NCBI GenBank assembly: GCA_910579155.1
Contig: CAJTTS010000003.1
Location: 42,287 to 106,286, forward strand
Length of the DNA stretch: 64,000 nt
Source of the DNA: an uncultured Oscillospiraceae bacterium
Lineage (GTDB): Bacteria > Bacillota_A > Clostridia > Oscillospirales > Oscillospiraceae
Reading direction: 5' to 3'
In this document: piece by piece, positions 36,901 through 45,226 of the stretch
Position numbering within the stretch: position 1 is the stretch's first letter
Layout: the number at the start of each line of letters is the position of its first letter
Made by a program: the position numbers and the translations under genes
Notes under the pieces: generated by a model
Told to the model about the DNA's origin: nothing
Databases searched by the model: none
Seen by the model: the letters and a program-made list of their open reading frames with translations, nothing else

Positions 36901-38427
36901 TTATCGTTGTGCGAAAATAGGGGAGACCCAGGCGGTGTCGCCGTTTTTCAGCCAGACCCGCAGCCGGTACTGGCAGCCGGGTTCCATGACGACGGTCTTC
37001 TCGAACTCCATCGTATAGGCCCGCTCCGGTACGGCCTGGCGGATTCTGGTTTTGTAGGCGTTATGCCAGTAGAGGTCGTCCCGGTAGTGGGCGACGTTCC
37101 CAAAAGTTTTCCGGGCCAACTCCACGCTCTCCTGGTATTGGGCCATAATACGGGAGGTCTCCATCAGCTCTGCGATGGTGAACCGGTATTCGTGGCCATC
37201 GACGGTGAGGAGCACGCTGTCCCGCTTCTTCCCCTCGACCTCGAAAACGAAGCCCTCCTTCACCACCGTGCTGGGACCCATCCAGTGCCCCGTGGTGGTG
37301 GACATGTAGGTGGTCATATGGAAGCGGCAGCCCCGGTCCGTCACGTCGAAGAGCCTCTGACCAAAGCTGTTCCAGGCCCGCTCCACGCTCACCAGCCGGG
37401 GGGCCTCCAGGCTGCCGTCCCACTCCCGCGCCAGCATGTCCTGGTAGGTGCGCGGATTGGGGCCCCAGCCGAATTCCACGGCGAATTTCACCCGGATGAT
37501 TTCGTCCTCTCCAATGGGCGCCCGCTCCCAGGTGCCGGAATGGACCGCCATCTCGTCCAGGATGTTATCCTTCAGGATTTCTACCCGGTCGATGGCGTCC
37601 GCGGCCTTTACCGCGAAGCGCAGCCGGTGCTCTCCCGCCGGGACCACACCGCCCATCAGGGCATCTCCAATGGAGAAGTCGATATCCATGCGGCTCCGGC
37701 TGACGCCGTATACCCTTCGGGCACGCATCCCGGCCCAAATGGCCTCTTTGGTGGAGTCCTCCGACAGCACGCACATGCTGCCATGGTCATACACCGCCGG
37801 GACGCTGTGGTTGTCGCCGGAGGCGATGCATCCAACCCGCAGTCCCAGGTTCAATCCGCGCTCATAACAGGTCTCCCCGGTGCGGGGGCCCATATGCAGG
37901 TGGCGTTCCATATCCATGGGGCCGGTGTCGCGCTCGCTACAGCCATGGCTGGAGTAGATCTCCGCAAAGGGGGAAAAGGATTCGTCGTGGGTGCTCCAAT
38001 TCTTGCCCCGGCTCCCAAGCTGATAGGCCACATGATGGGGGATAGCGATGGTCTCCACCCCCTCGTAGATATGCCGGAGCTCTTCATACCGCATGGGGTG
38101 CTCCATACTTGCGTCGTTGTCCCGGAAGAACACATTGTGGTCGCCGTCCTGGCCGCTGCCCTGCCACTCATAACCCATGAACATGGGATACCCTTCCCGG
38201 TTGACCTGGCGGGTTTTCTCCCGGACGAGTTCCCAGTCCGCCGCGATATCCGGAGCGGGGCAGAGGTCTTCCAGGCTGGCCCCCGTCTCCGTGCGCACCA
38301 TCTGGAAGGGGTAGTAGGCGATGGGCCAGAAGTCCAGGACCTGTCTGGCGTGCTCCACCCACCGGTCCAGTTCGCCGATCTGACCGTGGTGGATGTTACT
38401 GTGCAGGTCTGTCCATAATTTTTTCAT
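36901..38427 (-). CDS. DUF3604-like protein, probable PHP-fold metal-dependent hydrolase
   Basis: The 508-residue cytoplasmic protein has PHP-like metal motifs spread along the N-terminal half: WTDLHSNIHHGQ (start), MGYEWQGSG, IAIPHHVAYQ, EIYSSHGCSE, and IASGDNHSVP. The C-terminal third is beta-rich. This arrangement resembles DUF3604 proteins, which often sit with transporters and sulfatases of scavenging clusters. The reaction is unknown; phosphoester or lactone-type hydrolysis is plausible. It is last in the LacI-tctC-tctB-tctA operon, 12 bases after tctA, so it probably acts on the imported carboxylate. It starts at 38427 after AAAGGAG. Confidence 0.7.
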   Translation of the reverse strand: MKKLWTDLHSNIHHGQIGELDRWVEHARQVLDFWPIAYYPFQMVRTETGASLEDLCPAPDIAADWELVREKTRQVNREGYPMFMGYEWQGSGQDGDHNVFFRDNDASMEHPMRYEELRHIYEGVETIAIPHHVAYQLGSRGKNWSTHDESFSPFAEIYSSHGCSERDTGPMDMERHLHMGPRTGETCYERGLNLGLRVGCIASGDNHSVPAVYDHGSMCVLSEDSTKEAIWAGMRARRVYGVSRSRMDIDFSIGDALMGGVVPAGEHRLRFAVKAADAIDRVEILKDNILDEMAVHSGTWERAPIGEDEIIRVKFAVEFGWGPNPRTYQDMLAREWDGSLEAPRLVSVERAWNSFGQRLFDVTDRGCRFHMTTYMSTTTGHWMGPSTVVKEGFVFEVEGKKRDSVLLTVDGHEYRFTIAELMETSRIMAQYQESVELARKTFGNVAHYRDDLYWHNAYKTRIRQAVPERAYTMEFEKTVVMEPGCQYRLRVWLKNGDTAWVSPIFAQR

Positions 38428-38439
38428 AGGCGGGCTCCT

Positions 38440-39951
38440 TTACTCTTCGTCATTCATGAACTGCTTGGTGGCGCTGCGCTGCTTGGCGTCGCCGCGCTTC
38501 AGCAGGATGACCAGCACAACGGTGAGGATGATGAACGCCAGGCAGATGGGCCGCGTCAGGAAGATGCTCCAGGAACCGCCCGACATGACCAGGGAATTGC
38601 GCAGGTTGGACTCTGCCGTGGGACCCAACACCATACCAAGTACGATGGGCACCGGGGGGAAGTCCATTTTCTGCATCACGTAGGCTACTGCGCCGAACAG
38701 GAGCATGACGTATACGTCCATCTCCGAGCGGGAGATGGCGAAGGCGCCGGTGCAGCAGATCACCACCAGGGCGGCGGTGAGCAGGTCCTGAGGGATATGG
38801 GTTATTTTGACAAACAGCTTGAGCAGATATTTGCCTTGGGCGAACATAAGGACCTGGGCGATGACGCAGCCGATGAGCACCGCGTATACCGTGGGGCCGG
38901 AGGTGGAGAACAGCTTGGGACCCACCACCAGGCCGTGCATGGTGAAAGCGCCCAGCAGGGTGGCGGACACCACGTCTCCCGGAATGCCCAGGGTGAGCAG
39001 CGGGATGAGGGTGGCCGCGGTGGCGCCGTTGTTAGCCGCCTCTGGCGCGGCAATGCCTTTGATTTCGCCCTGCCCGAATTTTTCGTCCGGCTTGGCGCAG
39101 CGCTTGGCCTCGTTGTAGGCCAGGAAAGAGGCGATAGCGCCGCCGGTGCCGGGGATGGCCCCGATGAAGGCCCCGATGCCGGCGGACTTCAGCATGGTGG
39201 GCAGCGTCTTTTTCACGTCCGCCGCCGTGATGTGGTCGCCCGCCTCCGCGTCTTTCAGCTCGGATACCGTCACAGGCTCCGTCTGGTTGATCCGCCCGAT
39301 CATCTGGGCGATGGCGTACACGCCCAGCAGCACGGCCAGCATCTTCACCCCGTTGTAGAGCCGGAAATTGCCAAAGGTGAACCGGGACAGGCCGCTGACG
39401 CTGTCGATGCCCACGGTGGCCAGCAGGATGCCCAGGCCGCCGCTGATGAGGCCCTTGATGATGCTCTTTCCGCTGACCGAGGCGATGACGGACAGCCCAA
39501 AGATAGCCAGGGCGAAATACTCAGGGGCGCCGAAGGTGATGGCCACCTTGCTGATCTGAGGTGCGAAAAACAGCAGGCACAGGGCGCTGACCAGGCCGCC
39601 TATGGTGGAGGCTACCAGGGCCATATCCAACGCCCGCCTCGGCTGGCCGTGCTGGCACAGGGGGTAGCCGTCGATCAGGGTGGCCGCCGCCGCGTTGGTG
39701 CCCGGGGTGTTGATTAGGATGGCGCTGATGGAGCCGCCGAAATTGGAGCCGAAGAAAATGGCGGCGAGCAGGAGCAGGGCGGGCACGGTGCCCATTTGGA
39801 AGGTGAAGGGAAGCAACACGGTGATGGCCAGGTTCCCGTTCAGCCCGGGAATGGCGCCGAAGATGATGCCGGTAAACAGCCCGATGTTGACGAAAATAAA
39901 GTTCTCGATGGTCAGAAGATTGCCCAGTGCGGCGAGGATGACCTCTCCCAT
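38440..39951 (-). CDS. tctA: Tripartite tricarboxylate transporter large membrane subunit TctA
   Basis: The 503-residue protein has about 12 membrane segments with TctA signatures GAIPGLNGNLAI (~33-44), FGGSISAILINTPGT and GAIPGTGGAIASFLAYNEA. It is the channel-forming subunit of a cation-coupled, binding-protein-dependent importer of carboxylates. Together with TctB and TctC upstream it forms a complete TTT system. It starts at 39951 after GGGAGGG. The imported substrate is not readable from sequence. Confidence 0.94.
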   Translation of the reverse strand: MGEVILAALGNLLTIENFIFVNIGLFTGIIFGAIPGLNGNLAITVLLPFTFQMGTVPALLLLAAIFFGSNFGGSISAILINTPGTNAAAATLIDGYPLCQHGQPRRALDMALVASTIGGLVSALCLLFFAPQISKVAITFGAPEYFALAIFGLSVIASVSGKSIIKGLISGGLGILLATVGIDSVSGLSRFTFGNFRLYNGVKMLAVLLGVYAIAQMIGRINQTEPVTVSELKDAEAGDHITAADVKKTLPTMLKSAGIGAFIGAIPGTGGAIASFLAYNEAKRCAKPDEKFGQGEIKGIAAPEAANNGATAATLIPLLTLGIPGDVVSATLLGAFTMHGLVVGPKLFSTSGPTVYAVLIGCVIAQVLMFAQGKYLLKLFVKITHIPQDLLTAALVVICCTGAFAISRSEMDVYVMLLFGAVAYVMQKMDFPPVPIVLGMVLGPTAESNLRNSLVMSGGSWSIFLTRPICLAFIILTVVLVILLKRGDAKQRSATKQFMNDEE

Positions 39952-39972
39952 AAAATATCCCTCCCGTCTCAG

Positions 39973-40416
39973 TTAAGGCATCTGGATATGCAGTACCTGA
40001 GAGAACAACAGATACAGCGCCGTCACCAGGGCCAGCACAATTGCATAAAAGAGCTTTTTCCGGCAGCCCACGAACACCAGGGTGACGGCCCCCAGAAACG
40101 CCGTGGACAGCAGGAAACTTTTATTGAACAAAATGGCGTACACCAGCAGGATGCCCATATACGCCAGGGCCTTGCCCTCTTTTTTCAGGTCCAGCTCCTT
40201 GACCTCATCCTTTTTCAGCAGCAGGCTCTGAACCAGCAGGGCCAGGCCGCATACGATCCAAAGGACCGTGACGGCATAGGGGACCGTCCGGGAGGTGATC
40301 CCATAGGTCACGGCGTAGTCCTCGCCGATCTGCCGGGGAATGAGGATCAGGCAGATCACGCCCAGGACGATGCTCACCGCGCCCGCCGCCGCGTTGGAAC
40401 GATAACGAATCTTCAT
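39973..40416 (-). CDS. tctB: Tripartite tricarboxylate transporter small membrane subunit TctB
   Basis: The 147-residue protein has four membrane segments (AAGAVSIVLGVICLILIP, YAVTVLWIVCGLALLVQSLL, LAYMGILLVYAILF, AIVLALVTALYLLFS), the size and topology of TctB. It lies 21 bases before tctA. It starts at 40416 after GGAAAGGAAGG. An intercistronic hairpin separates it from tctC, as is common where the binding protein needs higher expression. Confidence 0.9.
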   Translation of the reverse strand: MKIRYRSNAAAGAVSIVLGVICLILIPRQIGEDYAVTYGITSRTVPYAVTVLWIVCGLALLVQSLLLKKDEVKELDLKKEGKALAYMGILLVYAILFNKSFLLSTAFLGAVTLVFVGCRKKLFYAIVLALVTALYLLFSQVLHIQMP

Positions 40417-40462
40417 GACGTCCTTCCTTTCCCGCTGCCGCAGGGCAGCCGTTTTGGTCAGA

Positions 40463-40503
40463 GAACGGCCTCAGCGTCGGACAGTCCAAAGCTGAGGCCG
40501 TTC
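40463..40503. other. Intercistronic hairpin between tctC and tctB
   Basis: A perfect 13-bp stem (40463-40475 with 40491-40503), 15-base loop. On the coding (minus) strand no T-run follows; it probably stabilises the tctC mRNA or causes partial termination, giving more binding protein than permease. Confidence 0.7.
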
Positions 40504-40530
40504 CCTTTTTGTCCCCGTTGGGACGGGAGC

Positions 40531-41598
40531 TTACTTGGCGTAATAGGTATCGTAGGCGCTCTGGCACATGGAGACGGTGTCCGCGATGATCTTCTGGATG
40601 GTCTCGCCGTCGGCCAGGTCGGGAACATAGTTGGCGTTGGTGGCCAGCTCCTTGAACTCGTCGGTCTCGCTGTAATCCAGGATGGCCTGGTAGATGGCGG
40701 CCACGTCGTCGGGATTGGCGTCCTTCCGGGTCATGAGGAAGTTGCAGGTCTGGAACACGATGTCGTAACCAAGGGACTTGGCGGTGGGAACCTCAAAGCC
40801 GTCATACCCGCGGTAGGGCTCGTCGGAGAACACCATGATGGGGACCAGGGTGCCCTCCTCCACGTACTGCGCGCCCACGGTGGAGACGGCGATGGCGCAG
40901 GACACGTTGCCTCCGGCCAGGGACAGCAGACTCTTGGCGCCGCCATCGGTGGTAACGGCCTCGGCGTCGATACCGGCCTGGCCGAACAGCATGGTCAGCA
41001 GCATGTGGCTGGCGTCGCCCGGCGCCTGGGAAGCGAAGAGCAGGCGGTTGCTCTCAGCGTAGGCCTTCAGGTCCTCCCAGCTCTCCAGGCCGCTGTTGCC
41101 CGGCGCCACGTACAGAATCTGGCAGTCGGATACCAGGTTACACACGAACTGGTAGTCCTCCAGCTTCATGGTCACGTCCGGATTGAACAGGGGGGCCAGG
41201 GTGAACATGGCGATGCCGCCCACCATCAGCTCAGTGGCGTCCGGCACGGTCCCGTTCAGGTCGGCGGCGGCCACCGCTCCGTTGGCGCCGGTCAGGTTGT
41301 TGACCACGGCGCTCTTTCCATAGGTCGTCTGGAGGCCCTGGGCGATGATGCGGGCGATGGTGTCCGCAGAGCCGCCCGCGGCGAAGGGGACGCGCACGTT
41401 GAAATCTTTGCTGGGGGAGAAGGAGTCCGCAGTGATCTGCCCCGGCGCGGTGCTCTCGGCGGGGGTTTGGCTTTCCGCAGGCGCGGCGCTTTGCGTGGGA
41501 GCGGTGCTCTCAGGAGGGGTGTCGGCACTGTTCCCGCAGGCGGCCAGGGAGAACAGCAACGCGGCGGTCAGCGCCAATGACATGAGCTTCTTTTTCAT
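40531..41598 (-). CDS. tctC: Tripartite tricarboxylate transporter substrate-binding lipoprotein TctC
   Basis: The 355-residue lipoprotein has signal and lipobox LAAC (SLAACGNSA, Cys ~21), then a Pro/Glu/Ser-rich linker with repeated PAES-type units, then the Bug/TctC fold beginning VRVPFAAGGSADTIARIIAQ and GANGAVAAADL. It captures a carboxylate-bearing ligand outside and delivers it to TctAB. Its ATG overlaps the stop of the LacI-type gene (ATGA). The ligand is unknown. Confidence 0.93.
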   Translation of the reverse strand: MKKKLMSLALTAALLFSLAACGNSADTPPESTAPTQSAAPAESQTPAESTAPGQITADSFSPSKDFNVRVPFAAGGSADTIARIIAQGLQTTYGKSAVVNNLTGANGAVAAADLNGTVPDATELMVGGIAMFTLAPLFNPDVTMKLEDYQFVCNLVSDCQILYVAPGNSGLESWEDLKAYAESNRLLFASQAPGDASHMLLTMLFGQAGIDAEAVTTDGGAKSLLSLAGGNVSCAIAVSTVGAQYVEEGTLVPIMVFSDEPYRGYDGFEVPTAKSLGYDIVFQTCNFLMTRKDANPDDVAAIYQAILDYSETDEFKELATNANYVPDLADGETIQKIIADTVSMCQSAYDTYYAK

Positions 41599-42674
41599 TT
41601 GGATCCACCTCTCAAAAAATTTTGTTCATTCAAGGGGGGCCGCTGGCTGTTTTCCTCCAGCAGGATCTCCCCATGGAACACAAATCGGTCTGCCGCCGGG
41701 ACCTCCTGGCTGAGCAGATAGTGGAACAGGGCCTCGCCCGACCGGTAGCCGTGGGCGAAGGGCGACTCGGCGATGGCGAAGTCCAACTGTCCCGAGCGGA
41801 TCAGCGGCCCGGTTTTCAGCCGGTGGCCGAAGCAGAAACGGATACCGCTGAAGCGACCGTATTCCGCCAGCGCCTCCAGGCAAGGCTCCGGCTCCGCTGT
41901 GTTGAGATAGAGGGCGTTTATATCCGGGCAACTGTTCAGGGCGTCCAGCGCCGTGTGGTAGATCTCGCCGCGGTCCCTGGTAGTCTCCCGCAGGCCGGAG
42001 ATCTGGTAATTCCCGTTCCAATCCTGGAGATAGGACAGGAAGCCGTTGATGCGCTCCCGGTGGCTGCTGATCTGGAGGGAGCCGGTGAGCATAAGGATTT
42101 TCAGCGGCTCGCTCCGGGTGAATTTGGTCAAGACGTTGGCCATGAGCCTTCCGTCCTGATGGTGGTCCTGCCCCACAAAGCACAACTTTTTGGCGGAGGG
42201 CACGTCTGCGGTACACAGGACCACGGGGATGCCGCGTTGGGAGAATCCGTCCAGCGCGGTCCGGACCTCCGGAGTGTCCATGGGGTAAATGATGAGGCCG
42301 GACAGGTCCATCTCCCGCAGCGAGTCCAGAATATCCAACTGTTCTTCCGCAGTGCCAGCGGCGATATCCCTGTATTCAAAAATAATATTGTAATCCCGGA
42401 TCTGGCTCTCGATGGCGCGCAGGCCGTCGTAGATTTGGGCGGAGAAGCTGTTCATATCCCGGGAGCGGACCACAACGGCCACGGTGCTGGTCTTTCGCTG
42501 CATGGCCATGGCTTTTCCGACGATGTTTTGCGCGTAATCATTCTGCCGGCATATCTCCAGGACCAGGGCCTCCGTCTCCTTGGACACGCGGCCCCGCTTA
42601 TGGAGCACCCGGTCCACTGTGCCGATGGAGACACCCGCCTGGGCCGCAATCTGTTTGATTGTAAGCTTAGCCAT
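41595..42674 (-). CDS. LacI-family regulator of the TctCBA operon
   Basis: The 359-residue protein has an N-terminal helix-turn-helix (IKQIAAQAGVSIGTVDRVLH) and a sugar-binding-protein-like effector domain (TVAVVVRSRDMNSFSAQIYD onward, with FRFCFGHRLKTG-like late region), the group with GTVDRVLH often linked to sugar or carboxylate uptake. It starts at ATG 42674 with GAGGAGGA. Its stop overlaps tctC, so it is in the operon it probably controls. An imperfect palindrome lies just downstream of the promoter at 43307-43322. Confidence 0.9.
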   Translation of the reverse strand: MAKLTIKQIAAQAGVSIGTVDRVLHKRGRVSKETEALVLEICRQNDYAQNIVGKAMAMQRKTSTVAVVVRSRDMNSFSAQIYDGLRAIESQIRDYNIIFEYRDIAAGTAEEQLDILDSLREMDLSGLIIYPMDTPEVRTALDGFSQRGIPVVLCTADVPSAKKLCFVGQDHHQDGRLMANVLTKFTRSEPLKILMLTGSLQISSHRERINGFLSYLQDWNGNYQISGLRETTRDRGEIYHTALDALNSCPDINALYLNTAEPEPCLEALAEYGRFSGIRFCFGHRLKTGPLIRSGQLDFAIAESPFAHGYRSGEALFHYLLSQEVPAADRFVFHGEILLEENSQRPPLNEQNFLRGGSK

Positions 42675-43262
42675 TGGGGAATCCTCCTCTCTCCGCCTGG
42701 GATGCGGGCTGTTTCCAGTCCGGCTGTATCCGCCTGACCCGCTCCGAAGCGAGGTAGGTGTAGGGGTTCCACTCGGGGTGCTCTGCGCCCAGAGGAGCCA
42801 GTACCCTGCAACGCTCCAGGCAGTCCAGGTATTCCGCGCTCCGGTCCGCTCCGGCGGGGGAGCGCTCCAGCGTCTGCCGGAGATAGCGGAAGAGCCGGGG
42901 CTGCCGGGCGGATAGATCGTGCTTCTCGTTCGGGTCCGCCCTGGTGTCAAACAGCAGGGCGTGTTCCCTGGGGCCGCTGTAGCAGATCAGTTTTTACCAT
43001 GGCGGTGGATCATCCTGCCCACCGCCATCATTTGGGGCCGGTCATGATTCTGGGAGAGGTATTCCAGCGCTGTGGATACGACCTGCCGGTCATATTCCCG
43101 CACGGGGGTGTCGCCGTTGCCGAACAGCATCCCGGAGGCCGCGATCTGGTCCAGGTTTGGGGTTCGGACGATGGGGTCACCCATGGCGCCCGGAATGCCG
43201 GCGCTGTGCTGGTCGCTGCAAAAGCTCAGTATGTCGTGTGGGGGCGGGTTGTGGGAAGACAC
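42667..43262 (-). pseudogene. Decayed arylsulfatase-family gene with large internal deletions
   Basis: The first part (43262 to 42987) begins with a sulfatase N-terminus (SDQHSAGIPGAMGDPIVRTP, NLDQIAASGMLF) and then jumps straight to a mid-protein segment (VSTALEYLSQNHDRPQMMAV). After a stop and frame change near 42988, the other frame gives the sulfatase C-terminus (LLFDTRADPNEKHDL...) up to a stop overlapping the LacI start. An intact sulfatase has 450-550 residues; only ~195 codons remain and the active-site CxPxR motif is gone. It was probably once the first gene of this operon. Confidence 0.75.
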
Positions 43263-43306
43263 GCATTATCGCTCCTCTGACGGCATAATACACATAAAAT
43301 GTTTTT

Positions 43307-43363
43307 GCGTTATCATTACCGCATCGACAATTTAACTATACACCATAGATTTACCGCTGTCAA
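43307..43363 (-). promoter_or_regulatory. Promoter and LacI-type operator of the sulfatase-remnant/LacI/TctCBA operon
   Basis: On the minus strand TTGACA (43363-43358), 17 bases, TATAGT (43340-43335). Just downstream, GCGGTAATGATAACGC (43322-43307) is an imperfect palindrome in the +10 to +25 region, a natural place for the operon's own LacI-type repressor. Confidence 0.7.
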
Positions 43364-43463
43364 TTGGTGTTTGTTTTTTTGGTGGAAATGGAACTTCCAC
43401 GGGCTGGATTTTGTGCAATGTGACCATAAGGCGGGGCCGGGGAGGGTGGGGAGAGGGACAACA

Positions 43464-43489
43464 AAAGGCCGCTGAAATCAGCGGCCTTT
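43464..43489 (-). terminator. Terminator of the SBP-MCP operon
   Basis: A perfect 12-bp stem AAAGGCCGCTGA/TCAGCGGCCTTT with a 2-base loop, followed on the minus strand by TTTTGTTG. Confidence 0.85.
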
Positions 43490-43612
43490 CATCTGTTGAA
43501 AGAATCTGCTACCGGCAGACTTTTTCGGATTAAATATCATATGAAAAGAGAGTCCTCCACCCAAAACCGGCCTTTCTGAAAAGTTTCGGAAAGGTGAAGC
43601 GCGGCCTCATGC

Positions 43613-45199
43613 TTACAAGTTTGCGAACATATCCATCTGCTTTTGAAGCTCCCCGACGATTTCCTGATTGGCGTCCATCCGCCCGGTGATTCCCTCCATG
43701 TCATCCACCAGGATGCGGGTGCTGCCGGCGGCGCCGCTAATACCGGAGGCCGCTCCGTCAATGGAAGCGGAGATGCTGGAAATCGAGACGGCGATTTGAC
43801 TGATGGCGTTTTTCAGCCGCTCTGCCTGGCCGTTGAATTCCTCCATAGCGTGCCCGATGTAGTCTGAATCCTCCCGATACTGCTGCCCAGCCTGGACGGA
43901 CCGCTCCAACTGGTCCGTGATGATCCGGCTCAGATAATCGGCCAGCTCGCGGGCGCTGCCGGCCAGATAGTCCACCGCTCCCGTAACCACTCCGCTGACC
44001 TTCTGAATATGGCCGGCGGTCTCGGCGCAAGAGTCGGCCAGTTTGTGGACCTCCTGGGCCACGACGGAGAACCCGGACCCCGCCGCACCCGCCCGGGCGG
44101 CCTCGATAGAGGCGTTGACGGCAATGAGGTTGGTGGAGGAGGATATATTGAGGATGTCCTCGGTCAGGATACTGATCTGCTCTACGCTGCGGCTTTTTTC
44201 AATGGCCTGATCCAACATGGCCATAATATCCGCTGTCTTTTTCCGGACCTCCTCCGTCTCCGTGCGGGCGGTGCGTTCCATCTCCTCGGCGCGCTCCCGC
44301 ATCCCGGCTGAGTAGGCTGTGATGGCGGAACACTCCTCCGCCATGCTTTGGGTGTCTCCCCGGGTGCCGTCGGCGCTGGCCGTAATGGATGCGGCGCTGC
44401 CCGCGATCTCCTCCAGGGCGGCGGAAAGCCGCTGCGTCAGATCGGAGAGGCTCCGGACGCTGTCGTTGGAGTTTTTTGTCCGCCGCCGCACCTCTCCCAC
44501 CACGTCGCCGATCCGCTCAGAGCTGTCCTGAAGCGTGACCATTGTGTCCCGTATGGGGGTGAGGACATATTTCCGGATGATCCGGAACGCCGCCGCCACC
44601 AGAAAAACGCCCACGGTCAGGGTGACGGCGCTGGCGGCCAGAGAGATGATATAGACCAGCGTGAGCCGCCCCCGGGCCACCCCCACCTGAGCGCTGACAG
44701 AGGCGGAGAGCGCGTCGATATTTGCCTCGGCCGCCTCGCCCCAGCGGGCTACGTCGCCATTGGCCGTGGCGTAAGCCTCCTGGGTCTTGCTGTCGGCGCT
44801 GGCGCTGACCAGATCGATCAGGGCGTGCTTGAATCCGGCGTAGCTGCTGAGAAGGGACTGGTAGGCCTCCTCGTCTTCCCCGGAGACAAAGCCCTCGTAA
44901 GCGCTCAGCTTTTCATCCAGAGCCGCCTCCTCCGCCTTGATCTCCTGCACCAGCCGGATCATGGTGGCGTGATCCTCCGCCACGATGTGGGACAGGGCCA
45001 GGCGGTGGATGTCCATGACGGACCGCCGGATGTCCTCTAAACGTTCTTCACTGACCATGCTCTTGTCCACGATGCTCCCCGCGTTGGCGTGGACGTTGTT
45101 GATGCCGAATACCGCCAGGATATTGGACAGCAGGGTAATCAGGCCCAGCAGAACAATGGGCAGGATCAAGCGCTGCTGAAGTGTCAATCTGCCTTTCAT
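43613..45199 (-). CDS. Membrane methyl-accepting chemotaxis protein, partner of an SBP
   Basis: The 528-residue protein has membrane segments at about 10-32 and 182-208 around a four-helix-bundle type sensor (4HB_MCP-like). There is little HAMP similarity, and a long coiled-coil signalling domain has its tip near residue 370 ([20 protein letters not shown]). The tip lacks the usual Glu/Gln before TNL (SSSTNL instead of EQTNL), so coupling to CheA/CheW may differ. It lies 27 bases after a solute-binding lipoprotein gene, which likely feeds it ligand. It starts at 45199 near GGGAGGG. Confidence 0.92.
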   Translation of the reverse strand: MKGRLTLQQRLILPIVLLGLITLLSNILAVFGINNVHANAGSIVDKSMVSEERLEDIRRSVMDIHRLALSHIVAEDHATMIRLVQEIKAEEAALDEKLSAYEGFVSGEDEEAYQSLLSSYAGFKHALIDLVSASADSKTQEAYATANGDVARWGEAAEANIDALSASVSAQVGVARGRLTLVYIISLAASAVTLTVGVFLVAAAFRIIRKYVLTPIRDTMVTLQDSSERIGDVVGEVRRRTKNSNDSVRSLSDLTQRLSAALEEIAGSAASITASADGTRGDTQSMAEECSAITAYSAGMRERAEEMERTARTETEEVRKKTADIMAMLDQAIEKSRSVEQISILTEDILNISSSTNLIAVNASIEAARAGAAGSGFSVVAQEVHKLADSCAETAGHIQKVSGVVTGAVDYLAGSARELADYLSRIITDQLERSVQAGQQYREDSDYIGHAMEEFNGQAERLKNAISQIAVSISSISASIDGAASGISGAAGSTRILVDDMEGITGRMDANQEIVGELQKQMDMFANL

Positions 45200-45226
45200 G
45201 CGGCTCCCTCCCGATTTATAAATGTA

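Larger units (their letters stand above)
43263..43612. other. Intergenic region between tct operon promoter and MCP gene end
   Basis: 350 bases. Contains the minus-strand tct promoter and operator (43307-43363) and the MCP terminator (43464-43489). Between 43490 and 43612 lies MCP 3' untranslated sequence with a CCTTTC/GAAAGG hairpin. No gene seen. Confidence 0.6.

Noticed and set aside
39796..41580. A 594-codon plus-strand open frame over the tctA/B/C region
   Set aside because: Low-complexity Gly/His/Gln-rich translation and the opposite strand carries complete TctA, TctB and TctC genes.
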